Assembly: GCA_037576195.1 (NCBI GenBank)
Contig: CM075101.1
Span: forward strand, 32,178,001-32,242,000
DNA length: 64,000 nucleotides
Reading direction: 5' to 3'
DNA from: Phytoseiulus persimilis
Taxonomy: Eukaryota; Arthropoda; Arachnida; Mesostigmata; Phytoseiidae
The notes under the pieces were generated by a model that saw nothing but the letters and a program-made list of their open reading frames with translations, ran no database searches and was not told the DNA's origin. Shown here in pieces: positions 35,790 to 49,462 of the stretch (the first letter of the stretch is position 1; every line of letters starts with the position of its first letter). The position numbers were made by a program, and so were the translations under genes.

Positions 35790-38700
35790 AACACTCAGTA
35801 GAATAATACGTTCAGAATGAAGAAAATCCAAGCGCTCGAATGGAACGACAAACATCGTCTTGTTCCGAGGAGGTTGGATGATAAACCGGTTTGCACAACC
35901 GAGTCGAGTGTTTCGTGGACAACTTCCGTTCATTCAATCGACATCTACATCTGGTTCCATCGTGTTTTCCACCCGCTCTTCTTTTGTCTAGCCGGGAGTC
36001 CCCCCGAACGCTGGCCGTCTCGGCCTCGTTGAGGACGTTTGGGACACTCCTCCTCTCGAACGACCTCATCTCGATTCTCTGGTCGATACGCGCTCTCGAC
36101 ACATGCGAATGATCGAACGCCTCCGACCGAAGAACAGTCTTGAAAAGTTGACCTTTGTTCGTGACTGCCTGCTCGAACACGTGGCCGCGCAGAGTTCAGA
36201 GCACGACTTCGCTCGCTGACAATCATCAGGTGGGACGCATCCCCGGAACCTTGCCACTTTCGACGGGAACAAGTACGGATCATTTCTCGACCGAAACGGA
36301 TCGTTTTCATATGTTCATTCTTGCTTCACCAACCGAGAACTTGGACAAACTAATCGAAGTATCCGAGGACGATTGGCGTCCGTTCCATACCTCAACACTG
36401 CATAGACCTCCACGTCATGAGCGATTCGATACCGGTAGCCGGCCCCGACGGGTGCGACCGCCAGATTTTGAAATCTCTTGAGAGAGAGCCTCACGAGGAC
36501 ATCAGCGGTCGGGTAGTGGCGGAGAAGCTCCATGCCGGAACGTGAGCGACAACGTCGGACCTCCAAACATCCATGAGCTGTGAAAGTAGAGAGCGAAGGA
36601 ATAAATTAGGTACCACGGCGACAACCGCCTCAACGGAGTTTTGGAAGCTGCGTTAGAACGCTTAATTTCGAGGGACGCACGGCTCTAAATTAGGTTGGGT
36701 CCAGCTCGTTGAATTCCTGCTCCTCAACGTCTTTGTCATTTCCTTCATTCTTCTCCTGACGAAGACCGAAGGAGCTGTCAGCACTCTCCGCGAGGGCTCC
36801 CCGCCATCACAGAATGAACACGTTCGCAAAAGAGTTACACCACGCTTCTTCACGCGCTATACGAATATGGACGAACGGTCTGCGTCGTAGATTCGGATAC
36901 GTTTCCAACCGGGGGAGCCTGCGCATGCAGTCGAAGGTATGAGGGTCGGTTCCTATCTCGAATCGTCGTGAGACCCGCGACTCAGCACGCTGAATCGCAA
37001 TCTTCCGGGGCAGTCATACTCGGGACCGCTCCTAGGGTCGGGTATTTAACCCCTCAGATACACAGTTTCATGAGAAGCTTCCCATTCCGCAGGCGAGGGG
37101 GTTTCGGGTATCCGGGGACCATTTTCAGAACGTACATTGGAGAAGACGAGCTTCCGAATCGAAATTTCCAGTGTTCGGAACCCTCCCAGTTGAATGATCT
37201 CGGGGAGATTCTATTTTCGGGGAAAAATTGACGTCGGCCGCCGAGGCGACAGATCTATCCAGAGACCTGCGCTTTCGATCTCAAAGTGAAATCCCGGAGG
37301 AGTATAAATCTTCCATCACGAAATGTGATCCCTCGATTGTAGTTTTCTCATTCTCCCCTCCGTTCGGCTCCTTTCTCCGCTTTTCAGCCACTCTGAAAGG
37401 ATTCGGCGCACGCTTCTGTCAGCCATCTAGTCAGGACGTGAGGAAACCGAAGAATTGAGAGGATGGGAAGGAGGACTGGGCTCCCATCGACGGGCTCCGA
37501 GTATAGAGCCCGACGCACCGTCCATAGGAGTATGTCATTTAGTACCGGAGCCACAGTCCTGGATTCCAGGGTCTCATACTCTAACGGGTAACGGAAATCA
37601 AGTACTCCCATCCTCAGATGAGCGCCATGAGTCCATGGCGTTAAGTGTGTCGGTGTCTTCGGAGCCGGTGAGCTCTGTGAGTTTGTCGGTTTAGAAGCGG
37701 CGGTTATCAGTGCCTTGGTTAACATGCGCTCACTCCGCCCTCCGCCACAACAAACGACGATTATACGTTCATTAAGATCAGAAGAGGGTGTGGTGGTCGC
37801 GCCTGTGGAAGTGCCGGTGGAGGCCCTGAAATGCGGCTGTACAGAAACGGCGCTCGGAGCAATAATTTGAGTCCCCTAATTGGCACAGGAATCCTTGCCA
37901 TTGGACTGAACTATCATCACCCGGACACCGGGCTATGGATGGAATTCCAACGAGAGAGGATTTTCTGGGTTCTACCTCGCATGACCCTTCGCCACGCTCG
38001 TCTTCCTCTTCTCCAACCTCGGTCTCAATCGTGTACGCCTCGTTCCGTGCGCGAACGGCTTCTTTTATGGGTGGTCTTTTTTTCCCGCATTCCTATACCT
38101 GCGCCTCACGGAGAACCTCGATGGCCTTCCCGACTGCTCCAAGAACAGCGAACTGCTTTCGGTGTTCGCTTCCAACAATTTCGGCCCCTTTGATTAGCGC
38201 TGGACCCTCAGTAAAAGGTCAACGGGGATAGCCCCAGCTTCAAAGTCATGAAGAGAGGCACCCGTGCTTGTACACCTCGAGTGGTCATAATGCTGTAATA
38301 TGCTTGGGCTGGACGAGCACCAGTAAAGTTTCCAGAGGCAGGTCTCACAAGCTTGATGCCTCCTGGCAACTCAAAGTGCGTGCAATAATGACAGTGACCA
38401 GGAGCCGGGCGGAACTCCGATCTCAACTTTGACAGCGAGCCTGGAAGGCTCGGAACCCTGTTCATGCCACTTCCCTGGATGTGGACTTTCCCAAGCTCAC
38501 AGCACCAAGTAAAAGGAGGGTTTTAAACTAATCCAGCTGTTTTTCAGCCCGTGACAAAACTTCAACTGAGATGAGTTCGACCGCAGTCAGGCTGCGGGTA
38601 TGAGTCTGACGGAACATGAAGTGGGTGGGACATCCGCCGAAGCGGAGATTCAGTTCCAGCGAGAGGAACTGTATTCTGTGAGCTTTCAAATTTACATGTT

Positions 38701-39303
38701 CAATCCGAAGTAGGTTGGAATCGTGCTCCCATCACGCCACAGACGCTCGACGGAATTGACGTGAGACTTTTGCCATGAAAAGATACAAGTGCGAGCTGGA
38801 TTGACGTTGATATTTCCTAATGCAAAGACGACACCGTCGCACTCTGGAATCTAGAGAGCACTCAAGACTCCCGCAACATTGGTTCCTAGATGAAACGTCG
38901 CATGTCAAGAACAGCACTGTTGCGCTGAGATTTTCGATTTCATATGATGGATCCTGGAATCCCGCGTCGAACTAGGCGCTTGACTCAGATTGAAGAGGTG
39001 GTACATCGGATCGATGAAAATTCGCGATTCTCCTCTTGGAATCGGTATCCGAAGCGAATAAACGCATTTTCCAAGAAGGCGCCGTCGGAAACATCACGAT
39101 GACGGGCTTTAACTTCCGCGATGAGATCAGAGGCTTATCAGAGGTTTCCCCCCTCCCCCGTAACTCAAGTTCATACTATCTGAATGGACTCGTTAAACCA
39201 GTTTATCGATCCACCACTCATCAAGCTCTTTGAGAGAGTTTTGACTTTCGCGGAGCTTCGATCCGGCCTCAGCACTGACGGATTCAGGAGTGACTCAAGG
39301 GGA

Positions 39304-39314
39304 GGGGGGGGGGG
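39304..39314 (+). repeat. Poly-G tract, 11 G
   Basis: Eleven consecutive G, preceded by ggggag. Similar runs occur at 57430-57439 (10 G) and 60795-60805 (11 G). Tracts of this kind can form quadruplexes and are error-prone in sequencing. Confidence 0.85.
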
Positions 39315-40047
39315 TTTCGTACATTTGGATGGACATTGGGATGGAACTCATGAGTCATGACTTTTCCCCTTGCTTTCGGAGGTCATAACTGGGACAATTG
39401 GTTAACGATTCAAAAAATGAGGGAGCCTACGCTGCTATCGAGCTTTGGGGGGCTTCCGAACCGTGACAGAATCGAATTTCGAAGTTCTACTCCCACGGAA
39501 AATCCCACCATGCCGGGGGATGATCCGCCCGTAGTTCCAACGCAATGCTTCCCTGCCATCGGTAACATACTATTCGCAGAGGACTGTACACTCGATTCCA
39601 ACGAAGTGAGATCAATAACTTGACACCTAGAGCAGACTTCAACGCCCATGGACACCGTCAAGTTATCGATCCAGCTCCGTCGGAATCGACTGTCCAGTCT
39701 TCTGCGGTCACTACTGGAAGTGTCGACCCGAAACTCCTCAAGTGACATAGAATACACGGAGCGTCCACTTCTTCTTCAACTGTGCTAGCTGACTAACACT
39801 AGTGGAGCTAGTCGAGGGGGGCGTGCATCCCTCGAGTGCCGCCGGCTGCGGGGATCAATTTTTCCGCCCATCGATTTTCGAGTGATCCCATGAAACTGGT
39901 CGAATCGGGCGCCTAAGTCATGAATCAGTGATCGTCTACCTGGAGCCATGTGGCCCAAACTTTCTGGGCCACGTTACACTACATAAATACTAACAAACTT
40001 GGGACTCTTCCCCAAATCGAGAAGAATCTTGTGTGCTATGCTTGTGT

Positions 40048-40297
40048 GCGACACGCTCCTTAGTCTCTTTGGAGTAGTCGAAAAGCTCTATGACCAACGG
40101 TTGACTGAGAACCCCAGCGTGGAGATGTCCGATGGCAACGTTAGCACAAGAGACAGTTACGCCGTCACCAGCATGAGCCCCACGGACCGGCGAAGGCAGA
40201 AGGATGTGATCATCACAGCTTCGTGGGGAGGCAGAATCGAAACTCAGATCATCATCGAGCGTTTCGGCCACTCGGAAGAGACTGTGGAGCGTGTCGC
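40048..40297. repeat. Inverted repeat with 46-bp arms
   Basis: The left arm 40048-40093 begins gcgacacgctcc and contains agtctctt; the reverse complement of 40252-40297 begins with the same twelve bases and also contains agtctctt. By eye 38 of 46 positions match with no gaps. The spacer is 158 bp. No flanking direct repeats were found. As RNA it would fold into a long hairpin; it could equally be the ends of a short decayed element. Confidence 0.7.
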
Positions 40298-43200
40298 TCG
40301 AAAGGGGCGAAAACAATCATCATGGCTACGTTTTCCCTCGATGATCCACTTCATCATGCCGTCCGCTATCACAGAATGTTCTATCGGTACAGGTTCGAAA
40401 CATTGATTGAAACCTAGAAATTCTCGGTTACTCCACTCGAACAGGAGCCTCCCGTCCACCGTGAGAATCCTTGGAGATGTCAATGGTCCTTGAACGAACC
40501 ACGAGCTACTTTGCGAAAAACAAAAGGGACGAACTTCAGGGGGAGTGAAGTGTGAATTTTTCCCGAGTTCTTCGACTTCGTGTTCGATCCGCGCGCTAAT
40601 GACGGCATATGGGAGGGATAGAAAGACAAAGCGAACCCATTTTGGGAATCGAGAATCCGTTGAGAATTGACGATTCACGAGCCTGCGGAAATGGAGAACC
40701 GGGAAAAGGTGGAAAGTCGACTTCGACATGCGCTAGAACCATCAATTATGAACGAATTTCGCAAACAAAAACTGGAGAGATGCGTCTTTTGAAGAGGAAT
40801 CGAACAATAAAATTGAAATAGATGCAAAAAATATTCACTGACGGCTGAGATATGGCGAAAAGGGGGGCGGCCATGAACGTCGCCCACCTCACAGGGAACA
40901 CCCTATATATGAAAATCCAGGGTCTGTTCGTTCAATTGTTTGTTCCCAACGAACTCCTCCAGGATTGATCGGATCGACGCGGAACAGACGGCAGGTTGTA
41001 GGGCGGCTCACAAGGAATGACAGAGGCAACCCACCCCCTGATGATCAGGATACGAATCTCGACCATGACGCGCACCGCCCCTATATTATGCTAGCGAGAA
41101 TCGGTGGCAGCTTCTCAAGGTCCTGTGACTCGACATGGAAGGCAATGTCTGTCTGTCTGTCTGTCAGCAGTAGACTTCCGGAGCAAAGGACGGGCTAGTC
41201 TGTTTTAATCTCCTGACATCAAAATCCTACGAGGGGTCTCTAGGAATTTCGCTGAGGAACCATTTCAGACCTCATGCAGCCCGTTCCCGGAAATGCCCCG
41301 CACCCCATGTCGTTTCGTTTCTCGAACATATTTATTCGACATTCCGATTGAGACACAAAACACGACTTATTCGAAATCTGAAAATCTGATCCAAAGTAGA
41401 AACGCTACAAGAATTTCATTTGGATACCTGTTAGCAAACATTGTAGCCCCACTCTCACTCTGCAAATTGAGATATCCCTGGAAAGAACAGGCTCGGTGTT
41501 TTCCGAGAGAATCTGCCCCAACTGGACCATTGATTCGCTCTTCGAATCGTGCTCTACTGTGAGGGTGCGAAGTTCTCGCGGCTACCTTTTCTCCTGTAAG
41601 GGAGTTCTACCGTGGTTGGGCTCCATGATGATGACACTAAAATATCACTAACTGCGAAACTTCAGTATCTAGCGTTTTCGTTTTACAATCCTCAATCGTA
41701 GTGACTTGTCTCGCAAAGTAGTCATGTGAGTCTGACTTTAAGATGAAAATCCGAGAAACGTCCAATTCGTGGTCAGAACTCGACCTCATTCATGGTTGGA
41801 GCTTCAACATTCTCGAAGTCGAACATCCCTGAGTTGACACCTGAGCCGAGTTTTCCATTCGCGGGATTCCTGAATGAATCTGTTTTAAGAAACATTTTCC
41901 AATAGTCTCGTGGGAGCTACCCTTGTGCTCGTATACAATAGAGATACGAGGGCACGTGCTTTACAGGCAAGAACAGCGGAGCTCTGCGAGAACCATCAAT
42001 GTTTGAAATGTGGTGGTGTTGGATGAGGCACAGGATGAACGAATTCGAGTCGGCTGTGTAGATCCCGAAATATCACGTTGATCTCTATCGGCGTGACAGT
42101 TTCAGATTTACTGTTCAGCAGTCATTTCATGAAAAACTCTAGATACGAACAGTCCTGGTGGTACTATTGATCATCGACCAGTTTCTTCGCTAACTCCTGT
42201 TCATACTGTTCTCTCCATGGCTCACTGCATCTCATCCGCAGACAACGCGAGCATACACTTGATCACCGTGCGCTCGCAGCAGCGATTCGCCTTCGAGGTT
42301 CCTCGGAGGCAGCAATACTCCCCACAGGCTTGACGGAATCATCCCAAAACGGCCCAAAGTCCGGGGTATGACTCGCAAATGGTTCGTTCCACCAGGAGCC
42401 GTTCTCGCATTCTGAGGGTTCCTCAGCCCGGGAAACTTTCGACTAATTATCATTCGCTCGATTCAGCGGTCTCCCCACCAGCGACAAATCCCTGGGGGGG
42501 GAAAGGACCCGTTATACGATCTGCGCAAGGAATAAGTGAGCAACGTCGCATTAGTGTGTGTGTGCATCGATTGACATGTCCATCTGTCATGCGAAGAACG
42601 TCCGTGGGTACCCAGTCTCCTGAAAAACCGATCCAAGCTTATCCTCCGCCCAGGAGGTTTCTCGGCGCGATCCACGGACTGAATCTGAGCCTACGCAACC
42701 CTTTGAAATTCTCTCCTCACTTTCGGCACGTCTCTCCTATTAGGCCGAGACCGGTTTCGTCTCGCATGCAGAAGACAACTTTAGCAGAGACCAGCGGTCG
42801 TCTGATGTTGCCGTTGATGTTTGGGGCTCTTCTCGTACGAGTCCAGTGCGCTCAGTATGCACGATGTGCAAATGGTGTGGAAACACATTTTCGAATTCGT
42901 TTCGGCACGCGTCCAACTCTTTCTCCCAGGGGTTGGTCGCCTCCCCCCCCCCTTCCCCGAAATATGCTCGCTACAGGAGACTCAAAAGCTGCAGGGTGGT
43001 ACATGGAGGGAGAGTTTCGCCGGGAGTGAGATACATCATGACGAAGTGAATTGTAACCGAGCATCCATCACAAATCGGCATTCCTAGGAGGTAGCGATCC
43101 TGAAGCATTTTGTTCCCACCCCATTCCAGCCGGCCCGACGCCTCCATTGCCATCGGTCGCGAGGGGAAGCAAATTGAAATGAAAACTCGCATCCGAACGG

Positions 43201-46200
43201 GGAAGTTCCTCCAAGAGGCCTGAGCCGACTCCTCAATCATTCACCGACGGCGATATGGGAGCTGCGTTGTTTGCGTAGTTCATAATCAAACTCGCATCTC
43301 GTTCCTTCTCGCGGACGCTTGAGCCTCGGCTCCCGCCGATCCGATTTTGCGAGTGTCGTAATGACTCAGCTTCGAGTCAGAACGTCGCCGAGCAGTACGC
43401 CCCCGTTACCCGGCGGGCATGCAAGCAAGCCAGCCGACACCCGCGTCCACAAAGTACACACCCTCACAAATACGCATACGTGCTCTGGGCGAATGTGCAT
43501 TCTGCATACAGTTGCGAAGCCAATGCCTTGCTTGCAAATGTTCCTGTGTTCGCCGAATAGAAAAACCGCTGACAGCGATTCGCAGCGCCCTTCTACTACG
43601 ACGTTGTTTTTGTAAAGTGAATTGGTCTCGAGTCTCGTTGGGGCACAGTTGAGAAGGTATCCGGGATTGCTATTGAGCAGCCAGCTCACTGCAGTCACCC
43701 ATTGAACATCGAGCCGAGTGAGTTTCCCTCTCGAAGCTCGGAAATTTCATTCGTCTTAATCTTGATAATTGATGCATCTGATATCCGTCGCACAGAGACT
43801 CTTGTTTCCAGGCCCGATCCGCTGGATGCCTCTTCGCAAAGATTCTTCTCTGATATCATCAGCCTGTGTTTGACGAAGCCATCCGAGGCGGATCGTTGTT
43901 GGGGAACAAGGCCAAGCCCCTAATGCTCCCGATCCCGAGCAGCTAGACTCTATCGCTCGTTGTTCGTTTCCATGTGGTTCCCCGCCGTATTCGCGCGTCG
44001 ATGTACTCGCCGTAAATAACCTTGGATCGATACTTCCTCTATGAAATGCTCCGTCGACCCGGGCACGGAAGCGACTCGGAGGAGAATTCCTGGGAGAATA
44101 TTCGATCCACAACCAAGAGTTCGTCTTGTCTTGCTTTTCCAGGTAGAGTGGCTCAGAGCGGTAACATCATCCATCTCTGCACGCGTAGGTTCGCCCTGGC
44201 CTCTTCGGCCTTTCGGCTCCTTCGAGTCAATCCGAGCCAATATCTCGAGAGAGCCACTCCGTCGCGTAGCTCTTCACCGGTTTGGCTTCCCGACTGAACT
44301 CACAGGACCTTTGGGGCGAATAAATCAACGTTTTATGATCTAATATGCGGTGAACTCCTATGTGTGCGAATCGGAGATTGGTGGGCGACCCCGCTGTGCC
44401 CCCCCCCCTCAGAGTGGTTGACTCTGAGGCGGCGGGGGTGTTTTTGTTCTCCGCTCTGGAGCCTTAATTGTTCACTCATGCGCGGCAGGCTTCGACACCT
44501 GACTTGCAAACTTCATTTAGCGGTTCAGCTCTCCATGGAATAGGTTTGTTTTTTGCATTGCCTTCAATTTCAGGAACGCAGGTGAGGGGGCTGAACTGGC
44601 ATTCGCTCCGGGACGATGTCGGAGAGAATTGTGGACAAATATTCAGCCTCGGGTTCCGAGGCTAATCGGCGTTCGTTGGTGGCGGCTCGTTGACGTCGGT
44701 CACGGGAAGAATAGCTGCGAAGATGAATATGCCCCAATGAGGAATTCGACTCGGCAGTCGCACTTTCTGCTTTCCCGGGACTGGCGCAGAGATAAACTCC
44801 TGTGTACTGGAATCCATCCGTTTGCGGACGGTATTAATGTACAAGAGCCGACGGCGGAAGCTGAGTTATTCACAACCGGAAACAGCTATTAGGTCGGCAT
44901 CCGGCTCCTCTGACATGAGTGTAAAGCAACCCGGCCGCTCGCAGGACCGGCCGAACGGACGGCGCGCCAAGTTCTCACTTCGCGAGTAAGTAATCCACGG
45001 GTCGCCAGAACGACCGAGTGTCCTGAGTCGACTATTGAAATTTCTCCCGAGAGGCCGAGAGCAGTCCCGCTGCCTTTTGACCTGAAACGTTTTCGCACTC
45101 CTAATTTAGACCTCGTTCGCTGGGCCGAGCTGTCCTCTCCCCTTCGTTCCCGCGGGATGTTTCAACTGCTGTCTACCTCTCGAAGCTGGCGCGCCGCCGA
45201 AGATTCAGATATGAGGGCACAACCGGGGCCGAAGATCCGAGAATCCATCGATTTCGGGGATTCGTCGAGGAAAGAATCGTCGCGCACGGAGCGTGTACGA
45301 TAATGAAAGCTTCCTCCGAGGGAATGTGTGTCTCAGAGCTTATGAGGTTACGACGACTGCTCCTTGTTCTCCAGAGACGATAAGATTACACTTGTAGGTT
45401 TTTGTCGTCCTTTATGCAACACTGTTCCCGTTCGAGCTCTCGTTCCTCGCTCCGTTACGTGCCCTACGACCCCGGGATTTTCTTCGGCCTCCTTCACAGG
45501 GTTAGCGAATCTCCCACGACCCGACGGACCCCTGGCGCTGGATCGTTCCTGTGTTACCCCGCAGGCGTTTGCCAATTAAAACCAGTGACCCATATTGAGG
45601 GGTCGGAATCTATATAGAATGGAACGCTCACCTCCAATTGCCCCCGAGGCGTTGGCGTGAAAGCCCGCGATCCCCGAGCAGAGGAAGAAATCCTCCAACT
45701 TTCTCAACCGGAGTCAAGCCGAGCGTCCGAGTGGACGCGCCGGGCAACTGGCTCACCGTCCGGCTTCGATACCCGCATTCCACTCCCCTGGAATCCCCCG
45801 TGGCCGCAGCCCTCTCCGATAATAGGATACAAGGCTCATTATTCACGCGTGCTGACTGTATGAGCTCCTGTTCCGCATAGGAATTCATTCACTCGGTCGC
45901 CCATCCATGCCGATTGTGTTCCATAACGGCTGATCGAAATACAGCCGTAGCTTCAGGATTTAACCGACGAGCTTCGTTCCCCTCCTGACGGAAGCCTGAC
46001 CGTGAGAAGCTTTCCGCTCAGCGAGGCCTGATTTCGGGTTCACCGACAGCATTCTTGACCGCCATGAGTGGGTCTGGGCGCACCGGAGTGGGAAGAACTT
46101 CGGAGGAGTTTCCTCCGCTCATGCGCGAGCCTCCCCGGCAGTGACAAGGTCGAAGCCTTGTGCGCGAACAATGTTGTCATGGCCCCGTCGCTCGACGTCG

Positions 46201-48762
46201 ATCTGTATGGTAAAGTTTCAAGCGGTCTTCGATTGAGTCGATGGGACATACTCGGAGGCTAATCTGATCCAACGAAGCATTGGCGGCTTCATACACTGGT
46301 TCGATCATTTTCGTACAGCGGCAGCGCTCTTCTGATTCTGAGATTTCGACTCGAACCATTAAGATCCATACCGCTCCCTCAGGATTGCCCCACTCCTGTT
46401 ACATTATTTCTCGCTCTGAGCCTAATCTGTCGTCTGTATCGAAGCTATGAGCGGCTCGTACACCTCCAGCTCATGCGTCTCACCACTACGTCAAGGGTTC
46501 CCGGAGGGCTAGGGAGGGAGTGAGGAACAGTCCTCGATCGCGACAGGAACAGAATGACTCGCTCGAGGGAAGAAATGAAAATTCGCGAGCTTGGCGCCCG
46601 TGACAGCTGGAAATCACTAGTTTTGATGAATGTTCAGTTCTGCTCACAGCTAGCGAAGGGATTCCTCGGAAAGCGCCGCGAGCTCTCGTCATAAAGATGC
46701 TCCAAGCTTCCAGAAGAATTGACTGCGCGACACCGTTGCGTCGATTGCTCATTCTGTCCGTCCCCCGAAGCCGTTCGTCAAGGCTTATTCCTTGCGAATA
46801 AACTGCGTAGCGTATCCGTCGGCAATCACGCCGGGATCCGCCTCCGTCCTGTCTTTCGTATCCTCCGCTTTGCGCCGCTCTTCCCCCTTCAGCTTCTCCT
46901 CATCCGCTTGTTTGACAGCCACGTGACTTTGCCGGTGCTCCGGAAAAGTCCGAGCTCTACTTGCGGAGGAAAAATGTTAGTTTTCCTCTGAAAAATACAT
47001 AAAAGAGAAAAAATGAGAACCCCGTACGCCTGTCATCAAGCTGGAACTGGTCCAAACGGGGCTGTCGACCTCATCCGACACTAAATGTGACTTCTTGCTA
47101 TATTTGCTCCGCTCCGACTGCTGACTTTGCAAATGTCTGTTTGCGCAAACCATTACTTGTTTGCTTGCCATCTCGAATTCATTGAGATTTTTTGCTCCAT
47201 CGCCCTAGCATTCGAACCGTGTACCTGCAGAGACGGCGATCCGTCGAGTTCGTGATGAACGGCATCGCAGCGAACTGGCTCGGCGCGGCGCTCCAAATGT
47301 TCGGCGCGGTGGACCTCGTCTGTCGTCCTACAACTACCTTGTTATCCTCATCGGGCGACCCATCGATCGACCGCAGTGCAAGCTCAGCCGATCCGAGCTA
47401 TCCACGTCGGCGGACATCCTTGCTATTCCGAGAAACCGCACTCGACGTCAAGGTTGATGACGCTTGACCTCATAACGTTGAGGAACTGGACAAGGCAAGC
47501 GTTTGGCCCGGCTCGAATAGCGGGGAAGGTCGGGAACAACCTGCTGAGAATCTTTCAACGGAATCTCTGCGAGCACTTTCTCAACGAGCGTTCCAACTCC
47601 AGTTTTGATCTGGTCTCGGATAGATGGATACGACCTAAAAAGGCTATCGTACAACAATGGCCGCTCTTGAAAAACAGATGGAAGCGGCCTCGAACACCGC
47701 CGAGCGGACTCAGACCGAGACGACGACAACGGCGGGCGATTCTTGCTGACCGAGTGATTCTACGGTAACACGATCATCCGCTGATAGTGTTTGGAGCGGG
47801 TTCGAGATTCCATTAAGGAGAACCTACGCCTTGAGAGCGTTTCTCCCGACATCATTGTTGGTCGGAACCTAGAGATTGGAGAGAACCAATGGAGCATTTC
47901 CTCTCTCGTAAAAGGGAATATCTTAGAAATGAGAACAATGAACGGAAACACTGCGGAAATGAGGGTCAGCTTGATTGAACGGAGCAATGGAATGGAAAAG
48001 TCGAGAAAGCCCGGCAGCGCAATATTCAGAATGGGTTCCACTAATTAACGGAAAGATGATGTTCACTTGCCCGTCGACTGTTCTCCGCCTCGCGCGACCC
48101 GCTCACCGGCTTCCAGCTCGAGAATAGTTTTCAATTTCTATATCGAGGAAAAGTTGTTGCAATCTTGTCGTTCATCAGCAAATCCATTAGAATTCATGAA
48201 GTCTCCTCCTCGCAATGCGTGCGGAGGAACAGTTCACACTGCCAGATCCATGACGGAGCAGAGGGCGAGGGTCAGAAGGGAGTACGCGCAGGAACGATAG
48301 GGGGCAGAAGAACGACTCATGAGATGTTTGAAGACCAGCGCGCAGATACATTTCGTGATCCGACAGTTCTCTCCGGTTCCGACGGAGACCGACTCCATTA
48401 GTCCGCGTGCACACTTGGTTTGCGAATTTCTCGCTGCAGTAGGAATTCCGAGCCGAATATCATGGAATCTAACAATTCTGCGTCTCTTTGGCAAGGACCT
48501 CCGCTGACCCGGAACGAATTCATCTCCGAATGGCCGCGATCTTGTTGTGATGGGATTGAACCTCATTCTCAATAGATCGGAATTGGAGTTTAAGACTAAT
48601 AAGTTTCAAGGTTGACAATCTCGAGTTTCCAAGCCGGAGTGTATCTCGGTTATCCAGATGCTCTGCTCAAACATGGAACAACTTCTTTCGGAAAGCTCAC
48701 AGGTCATCTTGGCATGATCATCACGCTCAAGTATCCGTTGCTGGCAGTTGTACTTGATGTGA
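40298..48762. other. No confident gene
   Basis: The longest frame is 216 codons (42379-43029), with a weak hydrophobic run (LPLMFGALLVRVQC) that is not a convincing signal peptide and no compatible phase-1 donor. The hairpin at 44399 is the clearest structure. The frame 47791-48048 (MERVRDSIKENLRLESV start) has protein-like composition but no family. Confidence 0.45.
44399..44439 (+). other. Strong GC hairpin with poly-C/poly-G shoulders
   Basis: A run of ten C leads into cctcagag, a seven-base loop tggttga, then the exact complement ctctgagg, and after a short bulge a ggcggggg run that can pair with the C run. A short T run (gtgtttttg) follows. This resembles a factor-independent terminator, but in a eukaryotic nuclear context that role is unlikely. 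Confidence 0.5.
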
Positions 48763-48939
48763 CCCTTCAGTATGATAGGGGCTGCTCCCATTAGTGATCG
48801 TCAGTATGGCTTTCGAAGGGGTCGCTCCACTGGCGATCTTTTGCTCCATGCAACCCACCTCTGGATCGCAACTATCGAAAAATACGGCGAGACTATTGTC
48901 GTTACTCTTGATATGTGGACCCCATGTGGGTCTTTCATT
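48763..48939 (+). pseudogene. Non-LTR retrotransposon reverse-transcriptase fragment
   Basis: An open stretch of 59 codons bounded by in-frame stops at 48760 and 48940. It contains PISDRQYGFRRGRSTGDLL followed by HATHLWIATIEKYGETIVVTL and D. This is the conserved QYGFR-x-x-RST-x-DLL block of LINE-type reverse transcriptases, followed by the region leading to the first catalytic Asp of the LDISKAFDRVWH motif. After LDM the normal AFDRVWH continuation is lost and a stop follows, so the copy is dead and short. No finger domain upstream or FADD box downstream was recognised. The family looks Jockey- or R1-like, but the clade cannot be fixed from 50 residues. Confidence 0.85.
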
Positions 48940-49462
48940 TGACACCCGCAAATCGATGCAACGATGCCATGCACCCGTGGAGTCATTCAATGTCCTCGGC
49001 GTGTTCAACTGATGGGGGCCCAGGCGCCGTCGCTTGTTACTCTAAGAGCAGCTTTTTACTCCGCCCGCCTTACTTGACAGCTTCAAAACTTCACCGTGGC
49101 GGCTAATCCTTACCATTGCAGCAAGGTCGCGCAGCTGACTCTCTCGTCGGTAACACGGCATTCGGAAATCTTTCGACCATGACTGAGGGTGCCGCCCCGG
49201 CTCGTGCGCCGGCGGATGCCCGAGAGCTATGGGTTGCCCGTGTCGCGAAAATCAGCCATTTTCGAGCTGGGTGCTGGCTATATCTACGAAGAGGATGCGA
49301 AATTGCAAATCGGGAAACCCGGATTTCGGGTCAGGGCTAGAGGACCCGTATGAGGTGGCTTAGAGATTCGGAGCAACTACTGAGAAATCCTGAGACTATC
49401 GGGAAAAATCCGGAAGAACGAGGATTTAGCCGTCATAGCCTCATGCAGGCAATCGGCCCAGT

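Larger units (their letters stand above)
33906..40047. other. No confident gene
   Basis: Holds the possible promoter at 35675 and a poly-G run at 39304. Frames up to 159 codons (34410-34889) lack recognisable domains. The minus frame 39410-39757 and the short plus frame starting ATG at 39650 look mildly protein-like but nothing supports them. Confidence 0.45.

Noticed and set aside
42379-43029. 216-codon ORF with an internal hydrophobic run, considered as the Dpr signal-peptide exon
   Set aside because: The hydrophobic run is weak and interrupted by Arg, and no phase-1 donor compatible with the exon at 58191 follows it.
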